A stretch of DNA of 12,186 nt from an uncultured Litoreibacter sp. (GCA_937928335.1 CALFWN010000234.1:1-12186); one strand, 5' to 3'. Shown: positions 1-5,965, numbered from the stretch's first letter. Notes: generated by a model from the sequence alone, not told the origin. Numbers and translations are program-made.

Positions 1-1127
1 ATATCATGCTCTCGGTATCCGCCGGCGCCGGGTGTCCCTTCGGGGACGGTCAGCATTGGCTCCATCGAGATGACCATGCCAGGCTCAAGAACGGTATCGA
101 TATCCTCGCGCAGCTCAAGGCCCGCCTCACGGCCATAGTAATGCGACAACACGCCAAAGGAATGGCCGTAGCCAAAGGTACGGTATTTCAGCAAATCGCG
201 TTCCGCGAAGAAGGTGTTGATCTGTTGGGTCACCTCCGCGCAGCTTGCACCGGGTTTCAGCAGGCTCATGCCAAATTCATGGGCGGCGATATTGGCCTCC
301 CAGATACCGAGGCTGGCAGGGTCGACCCTTTCCACAAACAACGTCCGCTCAAGCGCGGTATAGTAGGCGCTTATCATCGGGAAAGTATTGAGGCTCAGAA
401 TGTCGCCCGGCCTTAGAACACGCCCGGTGACGGGGTTATGCGCGCCATCGGTGTTGATGCCGGATTGGAACCAGACCCAGGTGTCTCGATACTCGGCCTC
501 AGGGAAGTGCCGGGCGATTTCCAGCTCAATCGCGTCACGACCCGCCATTGCGACATCGATCTCCCGCGTGCCTGCCCTGATGGCCTCCTTGATCGCGTAG
601 CCGCCTATGTCGGCCACCTGCGCGCAGGATCGGATCAGCGCAATCTCGGCATCGGATTTGTGCATCCGCTGGCGCATGGTCAGTGGCGCTACATCCACGG
701 TGGCCTTTGGCGACAGGAAGCTGTCCATCAGGTCACATTGCGCAAGGGTCAGGTGATCGGCCTCATATCCGATGGTTTTGCCTGCGCCTGCAACCGACAA
801 AACAGCCCGCCAGTAGTTGTTCCGCTGCCAGTCGGTATAGGTGATGTTGTCGCCATGACTGCGCCGCCACGGCTGGGCCGCATCGATCCCCGCGCTGATG
901 GTCACATCCTCGGTCTGGGTCACCACCAACCCATAGGGCCGCCCGAACGCGCAATAGAGGAAACCTGAATAGTAGGCGACATTATGCATCGAGGTGAAAA
1001 CACAGACATCAACACCGTTGGCCTGCATATCTGCCCGCAGGCGCGTCAGACGGTTTGCATATTCCTGCGCTTCAAAAGGAAGGGTCTTTTCACCCTGATG
1101 AAAACGGTAAAATTCTGGACGATCCAT
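1..1127 (-). CDS. Creatinase (creatine amidinohydrolase), 3' end cut by window edge
   Basis: Hydrolyses creatine to sarcosine and urea in the cytoplasm (EC 3.5.3.3). It has the M24 'pita-bread' fold but uses no metal. The frame is open from ATG at 1127 to the left edge, giving 375 codons of a family usually about 400 long, so only a short C-terminal tail is missing. I recognise the protein by close resemblance to Pseudomonas putida creatinase: residues 56-65 (FLYCAFGRPY), 220-234 (FQSGINTDGAHNPVT), 318-333 (FGYGHSFGVLSHYYGR) and the ELREDIDTVLEPGM stretch near 338-351. From memory of that enzyme, catalytic His232 matches H230 here, Phe62/Arg64 match F61/R63, and Glu262/Glu358 match E260/E356, so the active site is complete. 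The start is supported by GGAG eight bases upstream. A sigma-54-like promoter lies about 155 bases upstream. Neighbouring sarcosine-use genes, if any, are outside the window. Confidence 0.93.
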   Translation of the reverse strand, partial: MDRPEFYRFHQGEKTLPFEAQEYANRLTRLRADMQANGVDVCVFTSMHNVAYYSGFLYCAFGRPYGLVVTQTEDVTISAGIDAAQPWRRSHGDNITYTDWQRNNYWRAVLSVAGAGKTIGYEADHLTLAQCDLMDSFLSPKATVDVAPLTMRQRMHKSDAEIALIRSCAQVADIGGYAIKEAIRAGTREIDVAMAGRDAIELEIARHFPEAEYRDTWVWFQSGINTDGAHNPVTGRVLRPGDILSLNTFPMISAYYTALERTLFVERVDPASLGIWEANIAAHEFGMSLLKPGASCAEVTQQINTFFAERDLLKYRTFGYGHSFGVLSHYYGREAGLELREDIDTVLEPGMVISMEPMLTVPEGTPGAGGYREHD

Positions 1128-1282
1128 TTCTGGCTCCTTCACTATCATGCCAATGCACAAACGAAGAAGGTGACCTTCCTCGACTGCGCAGCAGCAAAGA
1201 AAAATCCCGGCGTTCAGGAAGGGAAAACGGGTTTGCACGTGAATGCAGGCGACGCCATCGCCAAGTCGTGCTGCTACATCGG

Positions 1283-1299
1283 AGCAAATGCCACGCCAA
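1283..1299 (-). promoter_or_regulatory. Candidate sigma-54 (RpoN) promoter of creatinase
   Basis: Read on the minus strand, the site is TTGGCGTG-GCAT-TTGCT. The consensus, as I know it, is YTGGCACG-N4-TTGCW. The essential GG (-24) and GC (-12) are present with exactly ten bases between them, and only the A and C of the -24 element differ. Transcription would start near 1272, leaving a leader of about 145 bases. Sigma-54 control with NtrC would suit a gene that releases urea nitrogen. No convincing NtrC site was found upstream. Confidence 0.45.
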
Positions 1300-1513
1300 G
1301 GCAAGCAGATTTTGAAAAGGCTGAAATCTGGGCCGGACGCGGCGCCGGCAGGTCTCGGCTCACCCCGGGCATCCAGCCCTCCAGACCGTCACCCGCCGAC
1401 CAGCATCCCCCCAGCAGCGCCATATCCGTGACCTATGCCAACAACGCCTCGGCGCACAGCTCAGCCCCACCCCCGTGCGGTTACCGAGCTCACTCACGGC
1501 GTTAGAGGTCTGG

Positions 1514-1541
1514 TTTATGGGCCGGAGCGGGTATTGGTCAA
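1514..1541 (-). promoter_or_regulatory. Weak sigma-70-like promoter facing creatinase
   Basis: On the minus strand, TTGACC (1541-1536) is followed after 16 bases by CATAAA (1519-1514). This gives five of six and four of six matches to the -35 and -10 consensus. A transcript would begin near 1507, about 380 bases ahead of the creatinase start. It might be a second promoter for that gene or a chance match. Confidence 0.25.
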
Positions 1542-1595
1542 TGCTGCAGCACCCGTAGCTTGCCCCCGATCCCGACATCGTGCCGCGGGGTTATC

Positions 1596-1620
1596 CCCGA
1601 CCTCTTAAAGGTCGGGTTTT
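1596..1620 (+). terminator. Rho-independent terminator hairpin (U-tract on plus strand)
   Basis: CCCGACCT (1596-1603) pairs perfectly with AGGTCGGG (1609-1616) around a five-base loop, and TTTT follows at 1617-1620. The U-tract makes it a plus-strand terminator, yet no plus-strand gene lies upstream. It also lies about 20 bases past the stop of the minus-strand kinase gene, so the stem may stabilise or end that transcript without a U-tract. A second small hairpin, CGGGG-TTAT-CCCCG (1586-1599), overlaps the left arm and would compete with it. Confidence 0.6.
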
Positions 1621-1636
1621 GCGTGTTTGAGGGGCC

Positions 1637-2632
1637 TTAGATCAAGCCATGTTCGGCAAACATTGCCTTGAGGTCGGCCTCTGGTCTTGCGCCGATATGG
1701 GAGATCACCTCGCCGGCCGCCACGCAGCCCATTTTGCCGCAGGTCTCGAGGTCATGGCCGTTCGTGAGACCCCACAGGAAGCCGGAGGCGAACAGGTCGC
1801 CTGCGCCGGTGGCGTCGACGATCTTGACGGGGGTGGCGGGCACCTGCCAGCGCTGTGCAGCTGACAGGATATGCGCGCCGTCGGCGCCGTCGGTGCAGGC
1901 CACGATCTCCACCTCGGAGGCAGCCTGAGCAAGGGCCGCGTCAAGGTCGTCGGTCTGGTACATGGACAGCATCTCGGCGCGGTTGCAAAACAGCAGGTCC
2001 ACATGGTTCTGGATCAGGCCGCGAAACGCGTCGCGGTGGCGGTCTACGCAGAACGGGTCAGACAGCGTGACCGAGACCCGGCCGCCGCCGGCCTTGCACG
2101 CAGAGATCGCCTTGTCGAAAGCGGCCACAGAGGTCGGGCCATCAAAGCGGTAGCCTTCGAGATAGATCCAGTCGGCATCGGCGCATTGCTCCGCATCCAC
2201 ATCGTCAGGCCCCAGAAACTCGGTCACGCCGAGATAGGTGTTCATCGACCGCTCGCCATCGGGCGATACCAGCACGATGCAACGCCCGGTTTCGGCCTCG
2301 TGATCCTTGGGGGCCAGCGGCGTGTCATAGGCCGCCCCCTGCGCCCGCAGGTCATGGGCGAAAATCTCGCCAAGCTGGTCGTCTTTCACCTTGCCCACAT
2401 AGGCCGTGGCCCCGCCCAGATGCGCAATGCCTGCGATGGTGTTGGCCGCAGAGCCGCCGGAAATTTCCTTGGCCGGGCCGATCAGGCTATACAGCTCGAC
2501 GCCGCGCGCGCGGTCGGTCAGCTGCATGATGCCTTTCTCGATGCCGTTCTCGGCCAGAAAGGCATCCTCGCAGGGGGCCAGCACATCGACCATCGCGTTG
2601 CCGATGCCCACGACTTGAAAGGTTTTGCTCAT
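1637..2632 (-). CDS. PfkB-family kinase, probably adenosine kinase
   Basis: Cytoplasmic ribokinase/PfkB-family enzyme that phosphorylates a sugar or nucleoside hydroxyl with ATP. Adenosine to AMP is the likely reaction, since this is the usual name for close alphaproteobacterial relatives. The 331 residues fit the family. Visible motifs are GNAMVDVLA (11-19) at the start of the fold, ISGGSAANTIAG (57-68) at the substrate pocket, MNTYLG (130-135), and the PfkB signature DATGAGDLFASGF (273-285), in which D279 is the catalytic base. The start ATG overlaps the nth stop as ATGA, so the two are translationally coupled. GAGG ten bases upstream, inside nth, serves as ribosome site. The downstream hairpin at 1596-1616 may end the transcript. 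The family is certain; the exact substrate is inferred. Confidence 0.85.
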   Translation of the reverse strand: MSKTFQVVGIGNAMVDVLAPCEDAFLAENGIEKGIMQLTDRARGVELYSLIGPAKEISGGSAANTIAGIAHLGGATAYVGKVKDDQLGEIFAHDLRAQGAAYDTPLAPKDHEAETGRCIVLVSPDGERSMNTYLGVTEFLGPDDVDAEQCADADWIYLEGYRFDGPTSVAAFDKAISACKAGGGRVSVTLSDPFCVDRHRDAFRGLIQNHVDLLFCNRAEMLSMYQTDDLDAALAQAASEVEIVACTDGADGAHILSAAQRWQVPATPVKIVDATGAGDLFASGFLWGLTNGHDLETCGKMGCVAAGEVISHIGARPEADLKAMFAEHGLI

Positions 2633-3273
2633 AGGTTCTTATCCTCAAAAAGGCACAGATCGCGGATCAGGCAATTGCTGCACATGGGTTTTCGGGCTTT
2701 GCACACGTAGCGGCCATGCAGGATCAGCCAGTGATGCGCGTGATGCTGGAAGGCGACGGGGACGTGATCCTCGATCGCGCGTTCAACCGCGTCGACATCC
2801 TTGCCCGGACAGATGCCGGTGCGGTTGCCGATACGGAAAATATGCGTGTCAACGGCCTGCGCGGGATGGCCGAACCACATGTTCAGCACCACATTGGCCG
2901 TCTTGCGCCCCACGCCCGGCAAAGAGACCAGCGCCGCCCGCGACGAGGGCACCTCGCCGCCATACTCATCCACCAGCATCTGGCTCAGCTTGATGACATT
3001 CCTGGCCTTGTTGCGGTAAAGCCCGATGGTCTTGATATGCGCGATAACGCCCTCTTCGCCCAGCGCCAGCATCTTCTGCGGCGTGTCGGCGATCTGGAAC
3101 AGCTTGGCAGTGGCCTTGTTGACGCCGACATCGGTGGCCTGCGCCGACAAGGCGACGGCCACCACCAGCGTATAGGCATTGGTGTGGTCCAGCTCGCCTT
3201 TCGGCTCGGCCTGCGCCGCCTGAAACCGGGAGAAAATCTCATGGATCGTGGAATAATCAAGCTGCTTGGCCAT
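2629..3273 (-). CDS. nth: Endonuclease III, DNA glycosylase/AP lyase
   Basis: Base-excision repair enzyme that removes oxidised pyrimidines and nicks the resulting abasic site. The 214 residues match the family. The helix-hairpin-helix motif LPGVGRKTA is at 118-126, with catalytic lysine K124. The catalytic aspartate is D142 in VDTHIFR. The [4Fe-4S] cluster cysteines are C191, C198, C201 and C207, with the expected C-x6-C-x2-C-x5-C spacing. The frame opens further upstream, to 3402, but that would overlap the divergent gene start at 3386, and the extra 43 residues do not resemble the family. The start at 3273 (MAKQLDY) agrees with relatives I know, though it lacks a clear Shine-Dalgarno sequence. 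The stop overlaps the start of the kinase gene by four bases. The divergent neighbour is another DNA-repair gene. Confidence 0.95.
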   Translation of the reverse strand: MAKQLDYSTIHEIFSRFQAAQAEPKGELDHTNAYTLVVAVALSAQATDVGVNKATAKLFQIADTPQKMLALGEEGVIAHIKTIGLYRNKARNVIKLSQMLVDEYGGEVPSSRAALVSLPGVGRKTANVVLNMWFGHPAQAVDTHIFRIGNRTGICPGKDVDAVERAIEDHVPVAFQHHAHHWLILHGRYVCKARKPMCSNCLIRDLCLFEDKNL

Positions 3274-3385
3274 GCCGCGCGGTATGCCAAAGCGCTGAGG
3301 CCGCGGCAAGACGCAATGCTCAAGAAACGGGTCGAAGGATGGCCGCAGGCGCGTTAGCTTATGGGCAACAGAAAGGACCCTGACC
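3274..3385. promoter_or_regulatory. Shared divergent intergenic region of nth and the Ada-like gene
   Basis: These 112 bases separate two divergently transcribed DNA-repair genes and must hold both promoters unless they start further away. I see no -35/-10 pair strong enough to assign on either strand. The only firm element is the ribosome-binding site AAAGGA (3372-3377), eight bases before the plus-strand start. Confidence 0.4.
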
Positions 3386-4294
3386 ATGAGCGCCCTGAGC
3401 AAGACGCAGCCCGAGACGGAGCCCCAGACAGATGACGCCCAAGGCGCCGCCTATCACTACGAGGTGGTGCGCCGCGCGATAGAGGTGATTGACGCAGGCG
3501 GCCCCGAGCTGACGCTGGAAGAGCTGGCACGCAAAATGTCGATGAGCCCCGCGCATTTTCAGCGTGTGTTCAGCAAATGGGCGGGCGTGTCGCCGAAACG
3601 CTTCCAGCAATATCTGACGCTGGGTCACGCCAAATCGCTGCTGGCGGCAAAATTCACCACGCTGGGCACGGCGGACGCCGTTGGCCTGTCGGGCAGCAGC
3701 AGGTTGCATGACCTGTTCCTGCGCTGGGAGGCGATGAGCCCCGGCGATTTCGCCCTGAAAGGCGCAGGGCTGGTGATCAGCTGGGGGTGGTTTGACAGCC
3801 CCTTCGGCCCGGCCCTTGTGATGGGCACCGAGCGCGGCATCTGCGGCATCGGCTTCTCGGCAGAGACCGGCAAAGAGGAGGCCATGCGCGATCTGACCTC
3901 CCGCTGGCCCAAGGCGCAATATGTGGAAAACGCGGATATGCTGCGCCCCTGGGTGCACGCGGCCTTCGGGGCGCAGCCCGCCCGGGACACACCGCTTTAC
4001 CTGATCGGCGCGCCGTTCCAGATCAAAGTGTGGGAGGCGCTTCTTGCCATCCCTTCGGGCCATATCACCACCTATTCCGAAATTGCCGCCCATGTCGGCC
4101 ACCCCAAAGCGGTGCGTGCCGTGGGCACCGCTGTCGGGCGCAACCCGATCAGCTGGCTGGTGCCGTGCCACAGGGCGCTGCGCAAATCCGGCGGTCTGGG
4201 CGGGTATCACTGGGGGCTGCCTGTCAAACGCGCGCTGCTGGCCTATGAGGCCGCCCGCGACGACACAAGGCAGGACGCCGCCGCAAACGGCTGA
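3386..4294 (+). CDS. AraC-HTH/O6-methylguanine-DNA methyltransferase fusion (Ada-like, no Ada zinc domain)
   Basis: Suicide DNA-repair protein that transfers the methyl group from O6-methylguanine to its own cysteine, fused to a DNA-binding domain. Residues about 25-122 hold two AraC-type helix-turn-helix motifs, the first around LEELARKMSMSPAHFQRVF and the second ending in the MSP-x2-F pattern at 117-122. Residues about 130-290 are the methyltransferase. The helix-turn-helix near 211-236 includes FQIKVWEALLAIPSG. RAVGTAVGRNPI (244-255) carries the presumed arginine finger R244, and PCHR (260-263) contains acceptor C261. The N-terminal Cys4 zinc domain that lets E. coli Ada sense methylphosphotriesters is absent: the protein begins with about 20 polar residues and then the HTH. 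Whether it still acts as a methylation-responsive activator is unknown. AAAGGA eight bases upstream supports the start. It is divergent from nth. Confidence 0.92.
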   Translation: MSALSKTQPETEPQTDDAQGAAYHYEVVRRAIEVIDAGGPELTLEELARKMSMSPAHFQRVFSKWAGVSPKRFQQYLTLGHAKSLLAAKFTTLGTADAVGLSGSSRLHDLFLRWEAMSPGDFALKGAGLVISWGWFDSPFGPALVMGTERGICGIGFSAETGKEEAMRDLTSRWPKAQYVENADMLRPWVHAAFGAQPARDTPLYLIGAPFQIKVWEALLAIPSGHITTYSEIAAHVGHPKAVRAVGTAVGRNPISWLVPCHRALRKSGGLGGYHWGLPVKRALLAYEAARDDTRQDAAANG

Positions 4295-4360
4295 AGCCCG
4301 CCTGTTTACAGCTTGTTTCAACAAAGTGACCGCCTTGGCGGGAACCTGCGTATTCGCTCG

Positions 4361-4374
4361 GAGTTGTGAGTTGT
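4361..4374 (+). repeat. Tandem 7-bp direct repeat upstream of first OmpA lipoprotein gene
   Basis: GAGTTGT occurs twice head to tail, about 70 bases before the ATG, in the only stretch where a promoter for the gene could lie. It could be a regulator site or chance. GGAAC at 4341-4345 followed after 16 bases by AGTT is a faint match to the alphaproteobacterial EcfG promoter pattern. Confidence 0.25.
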
Positions 4375-4444
4375 AGTTTATGCGCATCCACACACATCTG
4401 AGCGCATCCGCCGCCTCTGTGCGGCCAATGGAAGGATATCTGCT

Positions 4445-5080
4445 ATGAAACCGATCTTGTTTCTCATCCCCGCTGCCGCATTGGCCCTGGCGGGTTGCGA
4501 CGCAACCACCCCGAACCAGAAGACCAAGAATGGCGCGATTGTCGGCGCCGCCGTCGGCGGGCTTCTGGGGGCGAACTCCACCAGTGACAACAAGCTGGAG
4601 CGCGGCCTGATCGGGGCGGCCATTGGCGGCGCGGTTGGCGGCGCGATTGGCAATGAGCTGGACAAGCAGGCCGCAGAGCTGCGCCGCGACCTTGATGGCA
4701 ATATCGGCGTGGTCAATACCGGCTCCGAGCTGCGGGTGACCATGCCGCAGGACCTGCTCTTTGCCACTGACAGCGCGACCCTGCGCGGCGATCTGGTGAA
4801 TGACATCCGGGTTCTGGCCGCCAATCTGGGTGATTACCCGAACTCCACCGTCTTTGTGGTCGGCCATACCGACAGCACCGGCGATGCCGCCTATAATCAG
4901 GGCCTGTCGGAACGCCGTGCGCGCTCGGTTGCGGCGGTGCTGCGCAGCGAAGGCGTGTCCTCGGCGCGTCTGCGGACGCAAGGTGCGGGCGAGGCGCAGC
5001 CCGTGGCGTCGAACAGCTCGGCCGCCGGGCGCGCCCAAAACCGCCGGGTGGAGATCATCATCCGCCCCAACGCGGCCTAA
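4445..5080 (+). CDS. OmpA-domain lipoprotein with glycine zippers (copy 1)
   Basis: Probable envelope lipoprotein that tethers a membrane to peptidoglycan. Signal peptide residues 1-17 end in lipobox LAGC, with C18 as the lipidated residue. Residues about 30-70 are two glycine-zipper stretches (GAIVGAAVGGLLGA and GLIGAAIGGAVGGAIG), which can pack in or against membrane. Residues about 95-207 are an OmpA C-terminal domain with VVGHTDSTGD (138-147), LSERRARSV (154-162) and the closing NRRVEIII. D143 and R158 lie 15 residues apart, as in the diaminopimelate-binding Asp/Arg pair of OmpA proteins. Ribosome site GAAGGA is eight bases upstream. The residue after the lipidated cysteine is aspartate. 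A paralogue follows directly, and a long hairpin separates the two. The exact role is not known. Confidence 0.9.
   Translation: MKPILFLIPAAALALAGCDATTPNQKTKNGAIVGAAVGGLLGANSTSDNKLERGLIGAAIGGAVGGAIGNELDKQAAELRRDLDGNIGVVNTGSELRVTMPQDLLFATDSATLRGDLVNDIRVLAANLGDYPNSTVFVVGHTDSTGDAAYNQGLSERRARSVAAVLRSEGVSSARLRTQGAGEAQPVASNSSAAGRAQNRRVEIIIRPNAA
5033..5080 (+). repeat. Direct repeat, copy 1 (3' end of OmpA lipoprotein gene 1)
   Basis: The last 48 bases of this gene match the last 48 bases of the downstream paralogue (5815-5862) at 45 positions. The translated end, AQNRRVEIIIRPNAA, is identical in both. It marks an ancient tandem duplication or ongoing gene conversion. Confidence 0.85.
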
Positions 5081-5086
5081 ACCTGG

Positions 5087-5123
5087 ATCGGCGGCCCGCA
5101 TGATGAGCGTCCGGGCCGCCGAT
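5087..5123 (+). terminator. Strong hairpin after OmpA lipoprotein gene 1
   Basis: ATCGGCGGCCCG (5087-5098) is the exact inverse complement of CGGGCCGCCGAT (5112-5123), a 12-bp GC-rich stem with a 13-base loop, starting six bases after the stop codon. No U-tract follows (TCCCCCTT), so it may be a weak terminator or an RNA 3'-end stabiliser. It lies before the promoter of the second copy and suggests separate transcripts. Confidence 0.65.
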
Positions 5124-5129
5124 TCCCCC

Positions 5130-5158
5130 TTAACAGACAGCGCATTGCGCGGTAACAT
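5130..5158 (+). promoter_or_regulatory. Sigma-70-type promoter of OmpA lipoprotein gene 2
   Basis: TTAACA (5130-5135) and TAACAT (5153-5158) are separated by exactly 17 bases, matching the -35 and -10 consensus at five and four of six positions. Transcription would start near 5165, giving a leader of about 47 bases with a small hairpin, CGCCA-AAAA-TGGCG (5172-5185), just ahead of the ribosome site. Confidence 0.5.
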
Positions 5159-5211
5159 CTGCCCATAACCACGCCAAAAATGGCGGGATAAATAACTGAG
5201 GCAGGTAACAG

Positions 5212-5862
5212 ATGACCCTTAAAACACTGAGCATTATCGGTGCAGCCGCATTATCTTTGGCGGCGTGCGACACCACGAATTTCGACACCACAAACGTCAA
5301 CAAAGCCCAGACCGGTGCGCTGGTAGGCGGCGCTCTGGGCGGGCTTTTGGGCGCGTCCGGCGGCAATGGCGGCCTTGGCAGAGGCATTGTCGGCGCAGGC
5401 ATCGGTGCTGCGGCAGGCGGCGTTATCGGCCATCAGCTGGACAAGCAGGCGCAGGATCTGCGCCGCGACATCCCCAATGAGAATATCGCGATCGAGAATA
5501 CCGGCGACGAGCTGCGGGTGACCTTGCCACAGGCGCTGCTTTTTGCCTCCGACAGTGCCACGCTCAGCCCCGCGCTGGAAAATGACCTGCGCGCACTGGC
5601 GGGCAATCTCAACAGCTACCCTGACAGCACCGTGCGCATTGTCGGCCACACTGATGACAGTGGATCGGACGCGCATAATGCGGATCTGTCCGAGCGCCGC
5701 GCCTATGCGGTGTCCTGGGTGCTGGAAGGCGCGGGCGTGGCGGCGTCGCGCCTGAACACATTCGGTATGGGCGAAAGCCAGCCGGTTGCGGCCAACACCA
5801 CGGAAGCGGGCAAAGCCCAGAACCGCCGGGTCGAGATCATCATCCGCCCCAACGCCGCCTAA
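5212..5862 (+). CDS. OmpA-domain lipoprotein with glycine zippers (copy 2)
   Basis: Paralogue of the preceding gene with the same architecture. The signal peptide ends in LAAC with lipidated C19. A spacer rich in Thr/Asn follows (20-32), then glycine zippers (about 35-73, including GALVGGALGGLLGA and GIVGAGIGAAAGG). The LDKQAQDLRRD stretch at 76-86 is shared with copy 1 (LDKQAAELRRD). The OmpA C-terminal domain spans about 100-213. VGHTDDSG (144-151) and LSERRAYAV (159-167) supply the D148/R163 pair expected to bind peptidoglycan. The residue after the lipid cysteine is again aspartate. GAGG ten bases upstream and AGG six bases upstream support the start. It has its own promoter and a strong terminator, so it can be expressed independently of copy 1. 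The function beyond an envelope/peptidoglycan link is inferred. Confidence 0.9.
   Translation: MTLKTLSIIGAAALSLAACDTTNFDTTNVNKAQTGALVGGALGGLLGASGGNGGLGRGIVGAGIGAAAGGVIGHQLDKQAQDLRRDIPNENIAIENTGDELRVTLPQALLFASDSATLSPALENDLRALAGNLNSYPDSTVRIVGHTDDSGSDAHNADLSERRAYAVSWVLEGAGVAASRLNTFGMGESQPVAANTTEAGKAQNRRVEIIIRPNAA
5815..5862 (+). repeat. Direct repeat, copy 2 (3' end of OmpA lipoprotein gene 2)
   Basis: Counterpart of 5033-5080, with three mismatches in 48 bases, all at positions that leave the encoded residues unchanged. Confidence 0.85.
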
Positions 5863-5883
5863 GCCGGTTTCCAACGATGGAAG

Positions 5884-5911
5884 ACGGCCTCCGCAATTCG
5901 GGGGCCGTTTT
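5884..5911 (+). terminator. Rho-independent terminator after the OmpA lipoprotein pair
   Basis: ACGGCCTCCG (5884-5893) pairs with CGGGGGCCGT (5899-5908) over ten base pairs, one of them T-G, around a five-base loop. It runs into TTTTCATTT. It ends transcription of the second lipoprotein gene and insulates the GntR gene. Confidence 0.85.
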
Positions 5912-5914
5912 CAT

Positions 5915-5943
5915 TTGCGGCCTGCCCCGCGTGGTCATATAAT
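5915..5943 (+). promoter_or_regulatory. Sigma-70-type promoter of the GntR regulator
   Basis: A perfect TATAAT (5938-5943) lies 17 bases after TTGCGG (5915-5920). Transcription would start near 5950, about 16 bases before the ATG, so the leader is little more than the ribosome site. Confidence 0.55.
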
Positions 5944-5950
5944 TTGACCA
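5932..5950. promoter_or_regulatory. Inverted-repeat operator over the GntR promoter
   Basis: TGGTCA (5932-5937) and TGACCA (5945-5950) form a perfect 6-bp inverted repeat around TATAATT, which is the -10 box of the regulator's own promoter. A dimeric repressor bound here would block RNA polymerase. Most FadR/PdhR-type sites have TGGT and ACCA closer together, so the long spacer is unusual. The likely ligand is the adjacent GntR protein (autorepression). Confidence 0.55.
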
Positions 5951-5965
5951 ATTCGGAGGAACACC

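Larger units (their letters stand above)
1128..1636. other. Gene-free stretch between creatinase and the kinase
   Basis: These 509 bases lie upstream of creatinase and downstream of the kinase. No reading frame looks like a protein. The longest minus-strand frame confined to it (1360-1578) has low-complexity, Cys/Trp/Arg-rich content with no family resemblance. No tRNA-like TTCGA/TTCAA T-loop is visible. It holds a sigma-54-like promoter, a weak sigma-70-like promoter and a terminator hairpin, each listed separately. Confidence 0.7.

Noticed and set aside
1231..1248. TGCA-CGTGAA-TGCA palindrome as an NtrC site for creatinase
   Set aside because: It lies downstream of the proposed sigma-54 start and does not fit the GCAC-N7-GTGC pattern well.
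1360..1578. Minus-strand open frame of 72 codons in the gene-free stretch
   Set aside because: Its composition is unlike the neighbouring proteins, no ribosome site is convincing, and no motif is seen.
1871..2710. Plus-strand open frame of 279 codons
   Set aside because: It is antisense to the kinase gene and the end of nth, and shows no family resemblance.
3274..3402. N-terminal extension of nth to an upstream ATG at 3402
   Set aside because: It would overlap the divergent gene start and adds 43 residues unlike any endonuclease III. The MAKQ start at 3273 fits the family.
4297..4342. CCCGCC...GGCGGG stem as a terminator of the Ada-like gene
   Set aside because: The loop is over 30 bases and there is no U-tract. 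The inner CCGCC-TT-GGCGG stem is too tight to be convincing.
4341..4365. EcfG (general stress) promoter GGAAC-N16-AGTT before OmpA gene 1
   Set aside because: Only the -35 half is good, and I am unsure whether this lineage has EcfG. It is too weak to list as its own feature.
3359..5158. Minus-strand open frame of 599 codons
   Set aside because: It lies antisense to the Ada-like gene and the first OmpA lipoprotein gene, both with clear motifs and ribosome sites. Its protein is rich in Arg/Ala/Gly/His without domains. High-GC codon bias leaves such antisense frames open.
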